Of a DNA stretch of 64,000 nt, positions 34,588 to 46,093 are shown piece after piece; positions within the stretch are counted from its first letter, which is position 1; the number at the start of each line of letters is the position of its first letter. Under the pieces are notes generated by a model. That model was given only the letters and a program-made list of their open reading frames with translations. It did no database searches and was not told where the DNA came from. A program made the position numbers and the translations under genes. Location of the stretch: NCBI GenBank assembly GCA_009602735.1, contig WELA01001939.1, positions 479,455-543,454 of the forward strand, given 5' to 3'. Source of the DNA: Mesotaenium endlicherianum (Eukaryota > Streptophyta > Zygnematophyceae > Zygnematales > Mesotaeniaceae).

Positions 34588-35837
34588 TGAAATGAATCTT
34601 GCTTATTCAAGATAAATATATTTCATTAAATATATTAGATCAGAGGTAGATGAAAGCGTGTAAAATCAGGGAGCGATCTTTGCCCTTAGAATTTTGTTTG
34701 CTCATCATACCCCTTGACTCACTTACCGTAGTGTGCCATAGTTGCAAACTAACACAAGGCACAAGTGAGAGGCGAGCTTGAGGACTAGAGCTTCTCCTTT
34801 AGAAACTCATGGCCTCTTGTCTACCAGGCATATAATCATGTATAGTATATACACAACATCAGGGGACTGAATAGCAAAGGCGCTCTCATTCAGATGACCA
34901 TAATGTAGCTAAAACACATCCCACTGACTTAGGTGCAAAACCATAGAATCTGTCCGCTATGTGACTTCGAAATGTCAGAGAACGTAACTTTGTCAATACT
35001 ACTCCAAATTGAGCAAACTTAACGACAACGGACGCATCTTGGCAAGACCTTTTCAAGAAGTCCTAGTTCGCTCCATTTATAGCACAGACAAGGCAGCCAT
35101 GTCAATTTCCGTGAAAGCTGGTCATAATAACAAATCCAAAAGTGCACATGACTTGCAAGAATAAAATCCGACTTTAAAGCCTACTGTCCAGAATGAGGGA
35201 CCACAAGATCCTAGCTTGCTATGTACCTAGTGACCTCTTGGTTGACCACGGCGCAAGGTGCGCCGTTTTGTGGAAAACCCGTGAAGTTGGGACCCACGGA
35301 TCTAAGTTTAACGACCATGTTAATTGGTCGGTTGATTGAAGTCCTAGCTGTTCAGTTGACTGACGTCGGCTCCGCCTACCCAAGAATTAACCACACTGGT
35401 CGGACATCGGTTTACCGAATCTCAGTCGGCCTCTCGACTTTTGATATACTACGGTCACATGTGCCAATCTACAAATAATAATCTAAATGAATGTATCTAT
35501 CCTCAGCGTACTGAGTCCAAGTATACTGACTATTATTATACGAGCTTACTATATGTCAACTTACTGATGTTATGTCCTATATATATACAGGTAATCTCAA
35601 CAAATTATACTCTGATACAAAATGTCATCCTGCCGACCTTCTCGACAAAATCAGCAAAGTGCACTATGATGCAAAAGTCATCCTGTTGACATTTTGGACA
35701 AAGTAAGTAAACTCGTATTATATCAACTTACATTCATTTAGATGAACTCGCACATGTGAGTATTTTGATATAATACATATTTAGTGATGTACTTATATCT
35801 GCAATTAACTAAATAAATAATGAAGTGATTCATTACA
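34588..35837 (-). mobile_element. Solo LTR of family B, inverted copy
   Basis: 1250 bp, starting TGAAATGAATC and ending GATTCATTACA-like on the plus strand (so TGTAATGAATCAC on its own strand). It aligns along its whole length with the copy at 9206-11178 apart from that copy's 705-bp insert. The flanking 5-mers TAAAT and TGAAT match at 4 of 5 positions, fitting an aged target duplication. The hairpin is here an 8-bp stem (ACGGCGCA-AGG-TGCGCCGT, 35248-35266). Confidence 0.85.
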
Positions 35838-36674
35838 TGAATGCTCGTAAAGCGCCATTTGGCCGTTTGGAGACTTTTCAACTATTTCCAAAAAAATCGT
35901 TTCGTGCCAAAAGGGCGTGTTCGTGTTCACGCGACTTTCCGAAAAAGTCGCGACTGTTCGGTTGGTCACACACGTGTACGTCTGACATGCACGAGGAGTT
36001 TATATAACCTTTTTGGCCTATTGGTCAGGTGTGAACGATTCAAACGAAGGACGAGGGTTCGAATTCCTCCGGATACAAAAAAACTTTGTAAATTTGTTTT
36101 TGTTTGAATTATGACTATCGTGGAATCGTGCTGACGCGGCCGGGAGGTCGCGGGTTCGATTTCGGCCGGTGCCCTTGGGTCGCCGGTTCGGGTTTTCTTT
36201 CGAATTAGCGATTGTCGTTAAGTCAAAACGTTGTGACGGTCATTATCCTGTAATAATGAAAGTCACAACAAATTAATCCGTAGTTTATTAACTTAATCGT
36301 CTTGTAAATAATTGAAGTAACTTCATGATTAATTGCAATATTCTTTTGCAAAGTATCAAAGATACGTTATCAATAAATTTGCAGGTCGTTTTGTCAACCG
36401 ACCGGAATTATTCGGCACACGTGTGTGGCGAGAAATTCGTCAAAATGCAATCTTTCATCGATTCAAAAGTGTAACGTATTTTAGGTAATTAGGAAAATAA
36501 TTTAATTACGCCAAAAAGCTCGGATCGTTACACCTGCAGCACAAAATCCAAACGAGGAGCACATAATTAGACCATAATTGACATATCATAAAAGAAAACC
36601 AGTCACGGCAAAAGCTGTGATGTCTGAATAGCTTACATCATTTTGGTTCACATGCTCTCCCTACGTTGAACAGG
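35838..36674. other. Non-coding region with tRNA-like and inverted-repeat motifs
   Basis: No protein gene. It holds two pol III-type B-box motifs (separate entry) and a short inverted repeat GTGTAACG...CGTTACAC at 36470-36533. The latter could be the two ends of a very small element or of an LTR remnant. Confidence 0.4.
36005..36175 (+). repeat. tRNA-like / SINE-head-like motifs
   Basis: TGGCCTATTGG at 36014-36024 resembles a pol III A box and GGTTCGAATTCC at 36056-36067 a B box, about 42 bp apart. The B box sits in a clean T-arm (5-bp stem 36053-36057 with 36065-36069, 7-base loop). The acceptor stem does not pair, so it is not an intact tRNA. A second B-box-like GGTTCGATTTC with a weaker T-arm is at 36153-36163. 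This fits a tRNA-derived SINE head or decayed tRNA copies. Confidence 0.4.
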
Positions 36675-37257
36675 TAACTCATTCCATGTACATAGGCTAG
36701 GTTATGCTCTTGAGTTCGGCATTCGAAAACGAGGCCAAACCTTTGTATCGCTTATTAAGAGAATATCTGAATCCAAGGCTGCAAAGTTGTTACACGAACA
36801 ACTTCTTGCCTTGCTTATGTATGAGTTTACTGATTGCATGATTGAAACTAGTTTACTCGCATTTGATTGTGAGTCTTGCAAATGCTAGTGGCGGAGTCTT
36901 TTCGCTGGTTACCTAGTTCTAAAATACTCCCGTACAGCCTCTTTTGGCCGAATAGTACGTATTGCGATACTCTGTATCGTGATACTCCGTATTACGCCTA
37001 TGACTGGATCTTTCGATTTATTCCGATTTATAGTCGATTTATTCCACCAACACTCACGTATTTTGGCGTATTCAATGTACAGGTTTGACTCTCGCGTGTT
37101 GTTCGCGTGGCGATTCCGTACACACATATGCGGCGTATCCAAATATCATAACTAGGGCGGATTAATAAGTTAACCTGAAAACACCATAAAGATTATTTAC
37201 TGATATAAGTATCCTTATTAATTGTTAATCGCCCATCGATAAGTCGATTCATTTCAC
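36675..37257 (+). mobile_element. Diverged E-family LTR, 3' part, plus orientation
   Basis: From about 36675 (CATTCCATGTACATAGGCTAGG) the sequence follows the second half of the E-family LTR, ending TAAGTCGATTCATTTCA at 37257. An unrelated segment at about 36913-37175 interrupts it, with short GATACTC(T/C)GTAT repeats. It is far more diverged than the E1 and E2 LTRs, so an old remnant. Confidence 0.7.
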
Positions 37258-37923
37258 TTGTAGAATCAGAGTCTAGCATTCAATTACTTAAACCTTAAGT
37301 TGAAATTTTGCTCTCACAAATTGGTCATGAAGCGTGCGTTACAATTTGATGAGAAGATAAAATCTTGCCAAGCCCCTTTGTGCATGTGACTTTGTGAGTA
37401 CATAAACAGCCATGATCAACCATGTTTGCCTCTCTCTCTTTCTCACTAAAGCCCTTCCAACACCTTTCTCACAGCGCTAGGCAGCCATGGTTGCCAACTC
37501 GCATAGAGCTGCTCACGACAATACGAAGCGAGCATTATTTTATAAAAAGCAACAAAGGTGGCCCCCTTCTGTGCCTTACTTAAAATTTAAGTTTTTATCA
37601 TGCTTTATAGTCGAGAACCTAGGCTTTGTTGTGATTAGATCCATTCTCACCAGGCCCCAAGATTCGACCAAAAAAAACAAAATTTTGAACATCCACGCCT
37701 GATGTGCATGCTTTTTTGGAACATCCGACATTATTCACAAGATTTCTTATATTCCTTTGTGTTTATGAATAATATCCGACCAATATCCACGTAAGGCTTC
37801 ATATGAAAATGAGTGATGTTGTGAAACATCTACTCCTGATGGGATGGGTTTCTTTTGTCGAGGTAACTTGTGAATTGACGAGTTTTAAAACATCTAAAAT
37901 ATGGGAAAACGTGAACTTCATCT
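37258..37923. other. Intergenic
   Basis: AT-rich sequence with no gene, RNA or repeat that I can support. Confidence 0.4.
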
Positions 37924-38378
37924 CTAATCCAGGGGCCTGATGCCCGCTTTTGAGAGCAATTGAGAGCACTGGAGATAAGTTTGGTACGTATTGGCTGCTC
38001 GCTTGCCGACCTTGGCATGCTTTAGATTGAAAGCCCGTCTGTTAGTCAACGGAGGGGCATACCAAAGTCGCAATTTCGATGCGTAACGTATCGAGAATTG
38101 AGACTCAGTTCGTGTCAGTTCGTGTAAGTTCTTGTGACCCCTTCTGAGTCGTGACCAAGGTCGTGACAGCGTAATGGCGTAGCAGGCTGCAGCAACAGAA
38201 CCAGGGGGAACCAGGGCCATGACCGACCAGGGCGGAAATTTCAAACCTCACAAAGTTGATGTCAATGTCGTCTTCATCTGATTCAATTGCATTGGCACCG
38301 GGGTAAATGCATGAAATGTGTGCGAAAACACAGAACCAATTTACTTCTAGCTCCGTCCTCAAACATCAGGGGCGCCAT
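37924..38378 (-). CDS. Possible small spliced gene, unrecognised
   Basis: Tentative. ATG at 38378 opens a 34-nt exon to 38345 (MAPLMFEDGAR) with donor GTAAAT. An exon 38277-38247 (acceptor ATTGAATCAG) continues in phase with EDDIDINFV. A further open stretch ending at a stop near 37924 reads KHAKVGKRAANTYQTYLQC. I do not recognise a family and cannot place the last junction. The model rests only on phase agreement and acidic or charged composition, and could be chance. Confidence 0.22.
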
Positions 38379-40134
38379 GTCCTTGTTTACTGAATTCTCT
38401 GCGCATTGAGCCTAACAGAGCCTGTTGCGATAAAACTTGCCCCCCACCGCTGGTGCTTACAGAGCTGCTTCATGTCAATGCCCCAACCTGTCACCACGTG
38501 CTCCCAAGCGGCCCTATTTCCGGATTCGGTATCAACCTCACTTCAGAAATACAGCGCAAGGCAAGAAAATTTCATCCACTGGTACCCAACCATGTTCCTC
38601 TTTCATGTAGCACCTCACTGGGCCTGCCGAACGCTCACTTTCTATATGCGCTGGGATTGACGTTGCATGATTCTGGTCATGACGTGAGCATGCGACGAGG
38701 TGTCTAGACGCTAGTGGTACCTTATGCGTCAGTGGTAGTGGAACTAGATGCTGGTACGTTGTTGGTTTCTCTACCTAGGAGCTAATTGTTGACGCAGAGT
38801 TCAGGTTGTGCACTACATGCCAGTCTGGGATGCTGCAGTTCTCCTTCTCAAGTGGCAGCTTCCCTTCGGGTTCTAGAATGCAGCAATCATTGTTCATTCC
38901 AGAGAGTCCAGCGCCATCAAACCATCTTCTGAATGCAGGGGTAGTATGGTACAGCCGTTGGAATGTAGAGAGCTCTCGTTCTAAAAACAATATGGGGGAA
39001 AAGCGATGACAGAAAGGGGGGGGGTTTGGGGGTGGCGGTCCTTGAAGGATTTTTTGAGTTTCACTGGTGGCATTAGCAGCTGCACACACATGCACCTTGC
39101 AGTTGTGCTGGGGCGCTCTTGTGAGGGCTGTCACCCCCTGTTTGCTCTGACGCGTGCCAGCAAGGAGCTTCCGGGGGAAGGCACGCTGTGCGGGGTGCTG
39201 GTGAAGCGAGAGAGGCCCCCGCCAGCTGGCAGACACGCACGCTGAGCTGCGAGAGGGGGCTCTGCCAGCAAGCATGCACACAGAGAGAGAGAGCTGTGCT
39301 CTGCTATGCTTCAATGAGATGATATGGTTTGATATGATACAATAAGCTGTTGTCTGTGTGCATTCAGCTGGCAAGTTTCTATCCCGATGACATCTCCCTC
39401 TCGCACCCACCCTTCCACCCGCACCCATTCTTGTTGCATCTGTATGGGCGCACAACACACTAAGCTTCTCACGCTCCCCTCCCCCATCACTACCAACAAA
39501 CAACAAACACACGCCACACCTGTGCTCGCTGCGTTGGTTCTGTGCGGGCCTTGCTAGCAGGCTCCCAGCGCGCCACCTGTCATCCGCCCCCCGGCATCCT
39601 CTCTGCCGCTTGTCGCATTCCCCACCAAAGGCCCTGGTTCTCCTGACACCTGGCACGTGCTTTCCCTCATCTGGCCGGGAGCCCCAGGAGCTCTGCTGCA
39701 GGCGGCACCTCAGCAGCCCCTCGGTTGACCCCAGGGGTGCATTCGACAAGGCGGCTTACCTTACTGCTGGCATAGGCATAGGCATAGGCGCAGGTCTTGG
39801 GTTCAAGGAAACAGGGTTTAAGCGTGTGGGGTTTGTGGGTGCAGGGTTCAAAAGTGCAGGGTTTGAGAGTGCGGGGTTGAAGGGCGGGGGTTTAAGGGAC
39901 GCCCTTCGGAGAGGTGCCAGGTGTAGCAGCAAGACAGGCTCTCGGAAGAGTCCGCCAGCTCCCACGCCAGGCAGCAAAGTCCGCAGATCTAACCCTAACT
40001 CCAATTCTGGCCCTAATCCTAGCTCGAATCAGAAACCAGAGCCGGGGGAGGGCTCGGAATTAGACGACGACTCCGACGATTCCGACGTCACCTTGTCAGA
40101 CCCCCTCCACGGCGAGGCCGGGCGGGGCCGCAGG
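38379..40134. other. Intergenic and 5' leader of the phosphoesterase gene
   Basis: No separate gene supported. The long minus-strand frame 38775-39749 is antisense to the phosphoesterase leader and has repeat-biased composition. The frame running into the phosphoesterase from 39610 starts at TTG and has no ATG before 40135, so this stretch is probably promoter plus 5' UTR, or an upstream exon. Confidence 0.45.
39812..39901 (+). repeat. 15-bp minisatellite, six units
   Basis: Six degenerate units of CAGGGTTTAAGCGTG type, each with a GGGTT core, run tandemly without frame loss, preceded by GGCATA triplets at about 39770-39788. The period is a multiple of three and the stretch stays open in the downstream gene's frame (Gly-Phe-Lys-like pentapeptides), but there is no upstream ATG to show that it is translated. 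Confidence 0.75.
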
Positions 40135-40622
40135 ATGCTGCCAGCTGTCCCGCCCAGCGGGCGCCTGGTGGCAAGCAGCCCCGATGCCATGCGCGTGTAT
40201 GCTACGTCTGACCTCCACACGGACTTCCGGGAGAATCTCGAGTGGGTCAGGAGCCTGTCCCCCGATCTGTACCGGCACGACTCGCTCATAGTGGCTGGCG
40301 ACGTGGCCGACAGCCTGAAGGTGCGACACCTGGCGCCCCCCTGCTCCTCCCTGCCTCCACCCCCCCCCCTCCCCATCTCCTCTGCAGCTGCGCCACCTCC
40401 CACCCTCCTGCAACCCCGTTCTCAGATTTCGCGGGTTCTTCTTAGTGCACTTCTCAAAAGCTGCCCTCGCCCCAAACCTACTCGTCTGCTGTGTTTTGAC
40501 GATTCCGGACCAAGATGGGGCTTAAGTTCTGAGATGCAGGACAGGCCTTTGAGGGCCCTCTGAGATTTTTGGAGACGCTGACTGGGGCGGGATGGGGACA
40601 AGCATGGGGCGCGCACGCGCGC

Positions 40623-40707
<85 letters not shown>

Positions 40708-43700
40708 ACACACACACACACGGACGCACACACACGCACGCACGCACACACGCAACAACCATCTTCCACCCTCCTCTTCCCCCATCTTCCCGTCTATTGT
40801 CTGTACATTGTAGGTCCGAGAACCAATTACATGACCCTCCTTCACTCTTGGGTCTTCTCCCGCATCGTTTGCGATCGTTTCTTTGTATGTACACTCCTTT
40901 CCCTTCTCTAAAAAGTACTCATATCTTAGGTATTTGGTGTTTTATTTCTGCGACGTCAATTCCATCCTAAGCACTGAATACTTACTTATGCATACCTACA
41001 TAATACTTGCATTTAATATTTTTGATGACACATGTGCTGCCTCCGAGGGCAGACATTTGAGGAGACCCTGGCGTTGCTGAAGGCAAGGTTCAAGCACGTC
41101 TTCTTCGTCCCGGGCAACCACGACCTCTGGTGCCGCCAGGTGGACGAGCCCTCAGACTCCCTTGCCAAGCTGGACGCCTTGCTGGCGTGCTGCCAGAGGC
41201 TGGGCGTCGAGACGGCCCCCAGGAAGGTGCAGGGCGTGTGGATCGTGCCGCTGCTGTCGTGGCACCACCAGGTGAGCCCGCCACCTGAGCCCACCACCTC
41301 AGTGTGCCAGCTCAGCACTCCACCTCAGCAATGTTGTCATCGTTGCTTCAACCAGTACACCGACCTGCCCTTCTTTCGCTCTGCACCTCACCCCCCTCTC
41401 CCGCCTGCCTCATCTTCTCCTTAGGGGGCCTCCCTTGCCCTTGTTCTCAAAACTCGAGCATGCAATCATAGGCCACGTCCCTCCTCCTCCTCTGCTGCTG
41501 CTACTGCTACTGCTACTGCTGCTGCTGTTGCTGCTGTTGCTGCTGCTGTGGCTGCTGCTGATGCTGGAACTGCTGCTCTCTGCTGGTGAGCAGTTCAACA
41601 TGCTCGAGATGGTTCTCCTTTTCGCTCTTCCTTTCTTGATTGTTTGTCTTGTCTCCTTAAAATCTCTGCTGCTATCACTCTCTGTTGCCACCACCTGACT
41701 GCCGGTGAGCAGTCGAGCACCTTCGGAAGTTCTTTTTAAGAATTTTATCCCCTGAATGTTGGAGAGGGGGCTTTCTTCTTGCCATCCGTGTGCTTCCTTT
41801 TGGGAACCCCCCACCACGCGTCAGCACCTCTCTCTCTCAAGAGTCCTGTCCAGCGCGCCCTCTTGCACTCCTTCTGACACATGCCTGCACCTTGTGCATG
41901 TGCGTGTATGTGTGTGTGCGTGTGCGTGTGCGCGCGCGCGGGGTGGGGGGNATCCCCTCTTTGAAGCAGGTGTCCTCTCTCCCTCCCTTTCTGTCTCCCT
42001 CCTTTTCCCCCTCCCTGCCTCCCTCGTCTCCTCTCTCTCTCAATTGCACTTTCGCTCCTCTCTCAAAATTCCTCTCTGTCACACACACGCACATGCACAG
42101 ACACACGCACACAGACACGCTGACTCACACGCGCGTACGTATACACATTACACAAGCATGTATACATGCACTCAAAGAAGTTGCACTCACGCACTCACTC
42201 ACATCCTGGAGGATACAATGGCTGGTCTCGGCGAAGGCACTCATTGCTGGCAGGAAAACAACGCATGGCAAGGGGGTCAAAGCATGAGAAAACCCACTCT
42301 GCCGTCTTCTTCCCACCCCCTGACAATATTTCGGAATGTTTGAAAGAAATGCCTTTTTTTTAAGGGACCTCTCCCCCCGCCCTTTCTTCGGGCACCCGCG
42401 CTTCTCTAGCACTCTCTCTCTCTCTCCCTCTTCCTCTTCCTCCCTCTCCCTCGCTCTATGCCTGCCTGCAAGTGTGTGTGAACATGTGCACGTGCGTGCG
42501 TCGGGGTGCGTCCATCTGCATGTGCGTGTGCGCGCATGCGTGAACGCGTGTGCAGGCTTGTGTGCGCCTGTGCGTGTGTGTGTGCATGTGCGCGTGTGTG
42601 TGCGCACGTGCGTGTCATGGTGCCTCCATTGCTGACACATGTTTGCTGTTACTCATGTAACTGGGTGCTGCCCTCACTAATAAATGCCTTCTGAAGTGAC
42701 ACTTGGCTTGCGTGCATGCATGCACCTGCATGAGTCTGACCTGGAGCCTGGCAGAGCTGTGTGTGCCCGTGCATGGTTGTCCGCATGCTACACGTTTGTG
42801 CATGACGCATGTGTGCGCGTATGCATTTTTGCGCGTGCGCATGTGCACGCTGCGTGTGCGCATCTTCACAAGCATAGAGATGCACATACGCGAATGAGCG
42901 AGCTGGTGCAGTGGGCGTGCTGGGATGTGGCGAGTCTGCGCAGGTGCGAGCCCGCGTGCGGGCTTGCGTGTGTGGTCATGTGTGCGTGTACGTACGTGCG
43001 AGTGTATGCGTGCGTGCGTGCGTGCGTGCCCACGTGCATACGTGTGTGTACCCGTTTGTGCGTGCGTGCGTGCAGGCAGCAAGTGTGCGCGTGCATGCGT
43101 GCGTACTTGCCTGCGTGCAGGCATGCGTGTGCGTGCGTGCATAGCCTACGATGTGTGCGTGTGGGGCACACGTGCGTGCGCGCGTGCGTTTGCCGCGTGC
43201 TTACGTGCGTACGTGCGTACTGGGAGGCGTGCGTGCATATACTCACGGGGGACTACTTGTGTGCGTGCATGTGTGTGTGTGCGTGCGTGTGTGCGTGTGC
43301 CTGCGGGCTTGCAGGCGTGCATGGACTACAAGGTGTGCAAGTGGGAGGCCCCGCTGGGCAGCGAGGGTGACTCGCTCGCGCGCTTCTTCGACGCCATGAA
43401 CGACGCTGCCGTCGACGCCGACCTCATCCGCGCCGACGCCGACTGCCAAGTCATCTCCTTCTCGCACTTCTTGCCCAGGTGCGCGCTGCCGCCCAACACC
43501 ACCCGGCGCAACCTGGTTAAGGATACCCACCACGCAACACCCCCCCCCCCCACCCAACAACCCCCCCAGGCCCCTGCCCCCCTCAGCACCCCTCTGCCCC
43601 CTCTCCCTTCGGGAGCCCTGCTTCTAGCGAGTGCGCACTTTTCCAAGAAAAAGGTTTTTGTGTGGACGCATGCACGTGTGGACGAGTGGACACGCGTGCT

Positions 43701-45461
43701 CGCCTCAGGGGAGACATGCGGGGGCAAGGCCCGCTTCTTGCTCCGTGGAGGGTACGTTCGCGGGCGTTCATCAGAGCTCCGGGCCGAGTTCAGGGCTCCT
43801 TGGGCGCTGCCTTGGGGCTGGAGTGGCGGATTGCTTCAGCTGGCATTATCCTCGTGTGTTGTCTTTTGGTTGATTGCGGGATGCCTCGTGCGGTTCTCTT
43901 GCTCCCCCTTCTTGCTCTCGCTCTCCCTTTTCTCTTTTCGCTCCCCCTTGAGTGCATGTTGCGAGCCACAAAGGAGCACAAGTGCACAGCACCCCAAAAG
44001 GTGCCAAATGGCACGGAGCCGCACGCAGTTGCAGGAGGCTCTCGGTGGGACAGCTGGCGGTGCGGCGCACTGGCAGAACTCCCGTCACCCTCTTCGCCCT
44101 TTGACGAGCATCTGCTCTACAGGATGTTCTGTTCCCCTCTACTGTGGGCCCACATGACCCCCCCGCATGTAGCACCAGTTTTTCAGACCTGCCTGAGGGT
44201 CGAGCATGCGGACGTTTGGGCCTTCAACTGTGGTCCTCCTCCTCCTCCTCCTCCTCCTCCTCCTCCTCACTCCCTCCTCTTCCTCTTCCTCCTCCTCCTC
44301 TTCCTCCTCTTCCTCATATATATGTGTGTGTTCTGTCTGTGTATGGTGTCGTGAGCGCAGGATAGAGCTGTGCCCCGAGAAGCGCATGCTGTTCTATCCC
44401 AACCTGCCCAAGGTGGTGGGATCCAATTGGCTGGAGGCTCGGGTGCGCGCGCTGCACGGGCCACTTGGCAGCCCCTCCGCGTGCCACGTGTTTGGCCACA
44501 CCCACTTCTCCTGGGACGCTGTGCTCGACGGCATCAGGTGAGCGGGCCCCCCTCCTCCATGCTGCGTCGATCAACCTTGTTGACTTTTTTTCCCCTTACC
44601 TATCTGATGACCAATGACGCGTGTGTGTTGCACACGAGGTGTGCAAAACGATGTGCTCTTGCCGCTCGCATCTGTGCCTTTGGGAGCTCCTGCGCTCGCG
44701 TGGTTCATTGTATGTTTGTGACTTTCGCCCCTGTGATTTCTTTTCTGTCTGCTAGTTGTGCGTTGATTTTATGCCTCTTCTCGTTTACGGTGCGCGGGGT
44801 ACAACCCTCCTAGCCTGCCTCTGGCTTGTGAGTCCCTCTCGCCTGTGACGTGTGTGAAGCTTTCAGCTGACTTGTGACATCTGGCCATGGCCAGGGCCGT
44901 TCCGAGGCGGGGCCTGTGCAGCGTAGTGCGAGCTGATATGCTCATCGTATCGCACAGGGCTGTTGAGGGGGGCATCAGTTGGCTGCGGAGCTTCGCGCAG
45001 CTACTCTTATTACTCCACTGACATGCACCTTGCCTGCAGGCACGCTCCCTTTGCACCGCACTCGCGTTTCAAAGCAGTTCTCTTCTTTGAATCCTTTGAA
45101 GCGAGCGTCTGCTTCTTGACCTTCCTGATTGTGTGCCCTATTTTTCAAATTAAAAAACAGCCTGGTGGATTCTCTTTGATGGTGAGATGGGGCTCGTGTT
45201 TGCGCTTATTGGAGCTGCAGGTACATACAGGCCCCTCTGGCATACCCCAAAGAGCGGAAGCGTAGGGTGAACGGGGGCGAAGACTGGCTGCCGCTGCTCT
45301 TGTACGATTCCTCAAAGGGAGGGCTCATTGCTGGCCCTCTCGACTGCCACTGGTCGAGTTATTACAGGAGCAACCCCAGAGACCCGAGCAAAACAACTTT
45401 TGCCCCATGGGTTGCCAAGGTGTACAAACCTCTAGTCCCATCTGGCAGTGGTACGGGATAA
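40135..45461 (+). CDS. Calcineurin-like metallophosphoesterase (5 exons)
   Basis: Exons 40135-40320, 41053-41271, 43315-43478, 44361-44537 and 45221-45461; all junctions are GT-AG and phase-consistent, giving 328 residues (310 if the ATG at 40189 is used). The metallophosphoesterase metal-site motifs are all present in order: SDLHTD (D26, H28), GDVAD (D56), GNHD (N84, H85), FSHF (H186) and GHTHF (H236, H238). The C-terminal block with YPKERKRR, GGEDWLP and APWVAKVY matches plant calcineurin-like phosphoesterases as I recall them. Those proteins are predicted soluble, two-metal hydrolases of unknown physiological substrate. Introns of 732, 2043, 882 and 683 bp hold most of the local microsatellites. 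The gene converges with the V-ATPase subunit e gene; the stops are 632 bp apart. Confidence 0.9.
40624..40753. repeat. (CA)n array in phosphoesterase intron 1
   Basis: About 98 bp of nearly pure CA grading into CGCA repeats. Alternating purine-pyrimidine sequence of this length can adopt Z-DNA. Confidence 0.95.
41492..41577. repeat. (CTG)n array in phosphoesterase intron 2
   Basis: CTG triplets with CTA and TTG interruptions over about 85 bp; similar CTG runs occur in RAD51B introns (52557-52656 and 54153-54180). Confidence 0.9.
42470..43314. repeat. TGCG/TG arrays filling phosphoesterase intron 2
   Basis: Two blocks (about 42470-42620 and 42950-43314) of TG, TGCG and CGTG repeats. The second runs right up to the 3' splice site of exon 3, leaving no ordinary pyrimidine tract. 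Confidence 0.9.
44233..44318. repeat. (TCC)n pyrimidine tract in phosphoesterase intron 3
   Basis: CTCCTC-type triplet tract shortly upstream of the exon 4 acceptor (44360); it may serve as an extended pyrimidine tract. Confidence 0.9.
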
Positions 45462-46093
45462 GATATTCATGAGATTTCACCAGGACAATGTGTTGGATTG
45501 ACGTACCCTCTATTGCAAATATTGTGTACAGAGCATGTATAGTATGAAGTTGTTGATAGAAAAGCACAGTCCACAAGTTTGTTTTAGTTCAGCATTTAGG
45601 AATGTGAATCGTTAAGCAGTGTACATGTAGTAGTCAAGAATATGTTGGTCTAATCTTATCATAATAGCGTTACACACACTTCAGAGAATTGACACTATTA
45701 TGGTTCAGAAATGAACAGAATTTTAAGAAAATCTCTTGCACTTCCATTCTCATAAACTCGTGTTTACTTTCAAAGATCGAGCCATACCTTCGTATGATCC
45801 CAGATTACTATCAAATCACACGTGCCGCACGTCATCTACTCAGTTTAAACCTACAGAAACTAATATACAATCTTTTTCATGCTATGTAGTAGGAAAACAA
45901 GCTCAAGACTTGCCGCATTAGTATTGCAGGCAATCTTCTTCTTGTGCTGAGCACCATATTGTCAATAATGACCTGAACCTCACAGAGATTGAATGTGGAT
46001 GCGGGCACAATGCATCACAAAACTGCCATCTTTGAGACGGCCAATATGTCACTGCCCAAGCGTGACAGGACCTCCACTGCGATGCACTTGCTT
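45462..46093. other. Convergent 3' flanks
   Basis: AT-rich stretch holding the 3' UTRs and polyadenylation regions of the phosphoesterase (plus) and the subunit e gene (minus). No other feature is seen. Confidence 0.5.

Noticed and set aside
36005-36075. Functional tRNA gene
   Set aside because: The T-arm is fine but the acceptor and anticodon arms do not pair.
36470-36533. GTGTAACG...CGTTACAC as a very short transposable element
   Set aside because: An 8-bp inverted repeat over 64 bp with no clear target duplication is not enough to call an element.
38775-39749. 324-codon frame on the minus strand
   Set aside because: Antisense to the phosphoesterase leader, low-complexity in parts, no family resemblance, and no splice or start context that favours it.
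39610-40134. N-terminal extension of the phosphoesterase from 39610
   Set aside because: The frame opens with TTG and has no ATG before 40135, so the annotated start is 40135; the extension is kept only as a finding.
42684-43370. Long frames rich in Cys, Val, Ala and Arg, or His and Thr, across TG/CA arrays (also near 40600, 51300, 54700, 57000 and 60000)
   Set aside because: They are translations of dinucleotide and tetranucleotide repeats lying inside introns of recognised genes.
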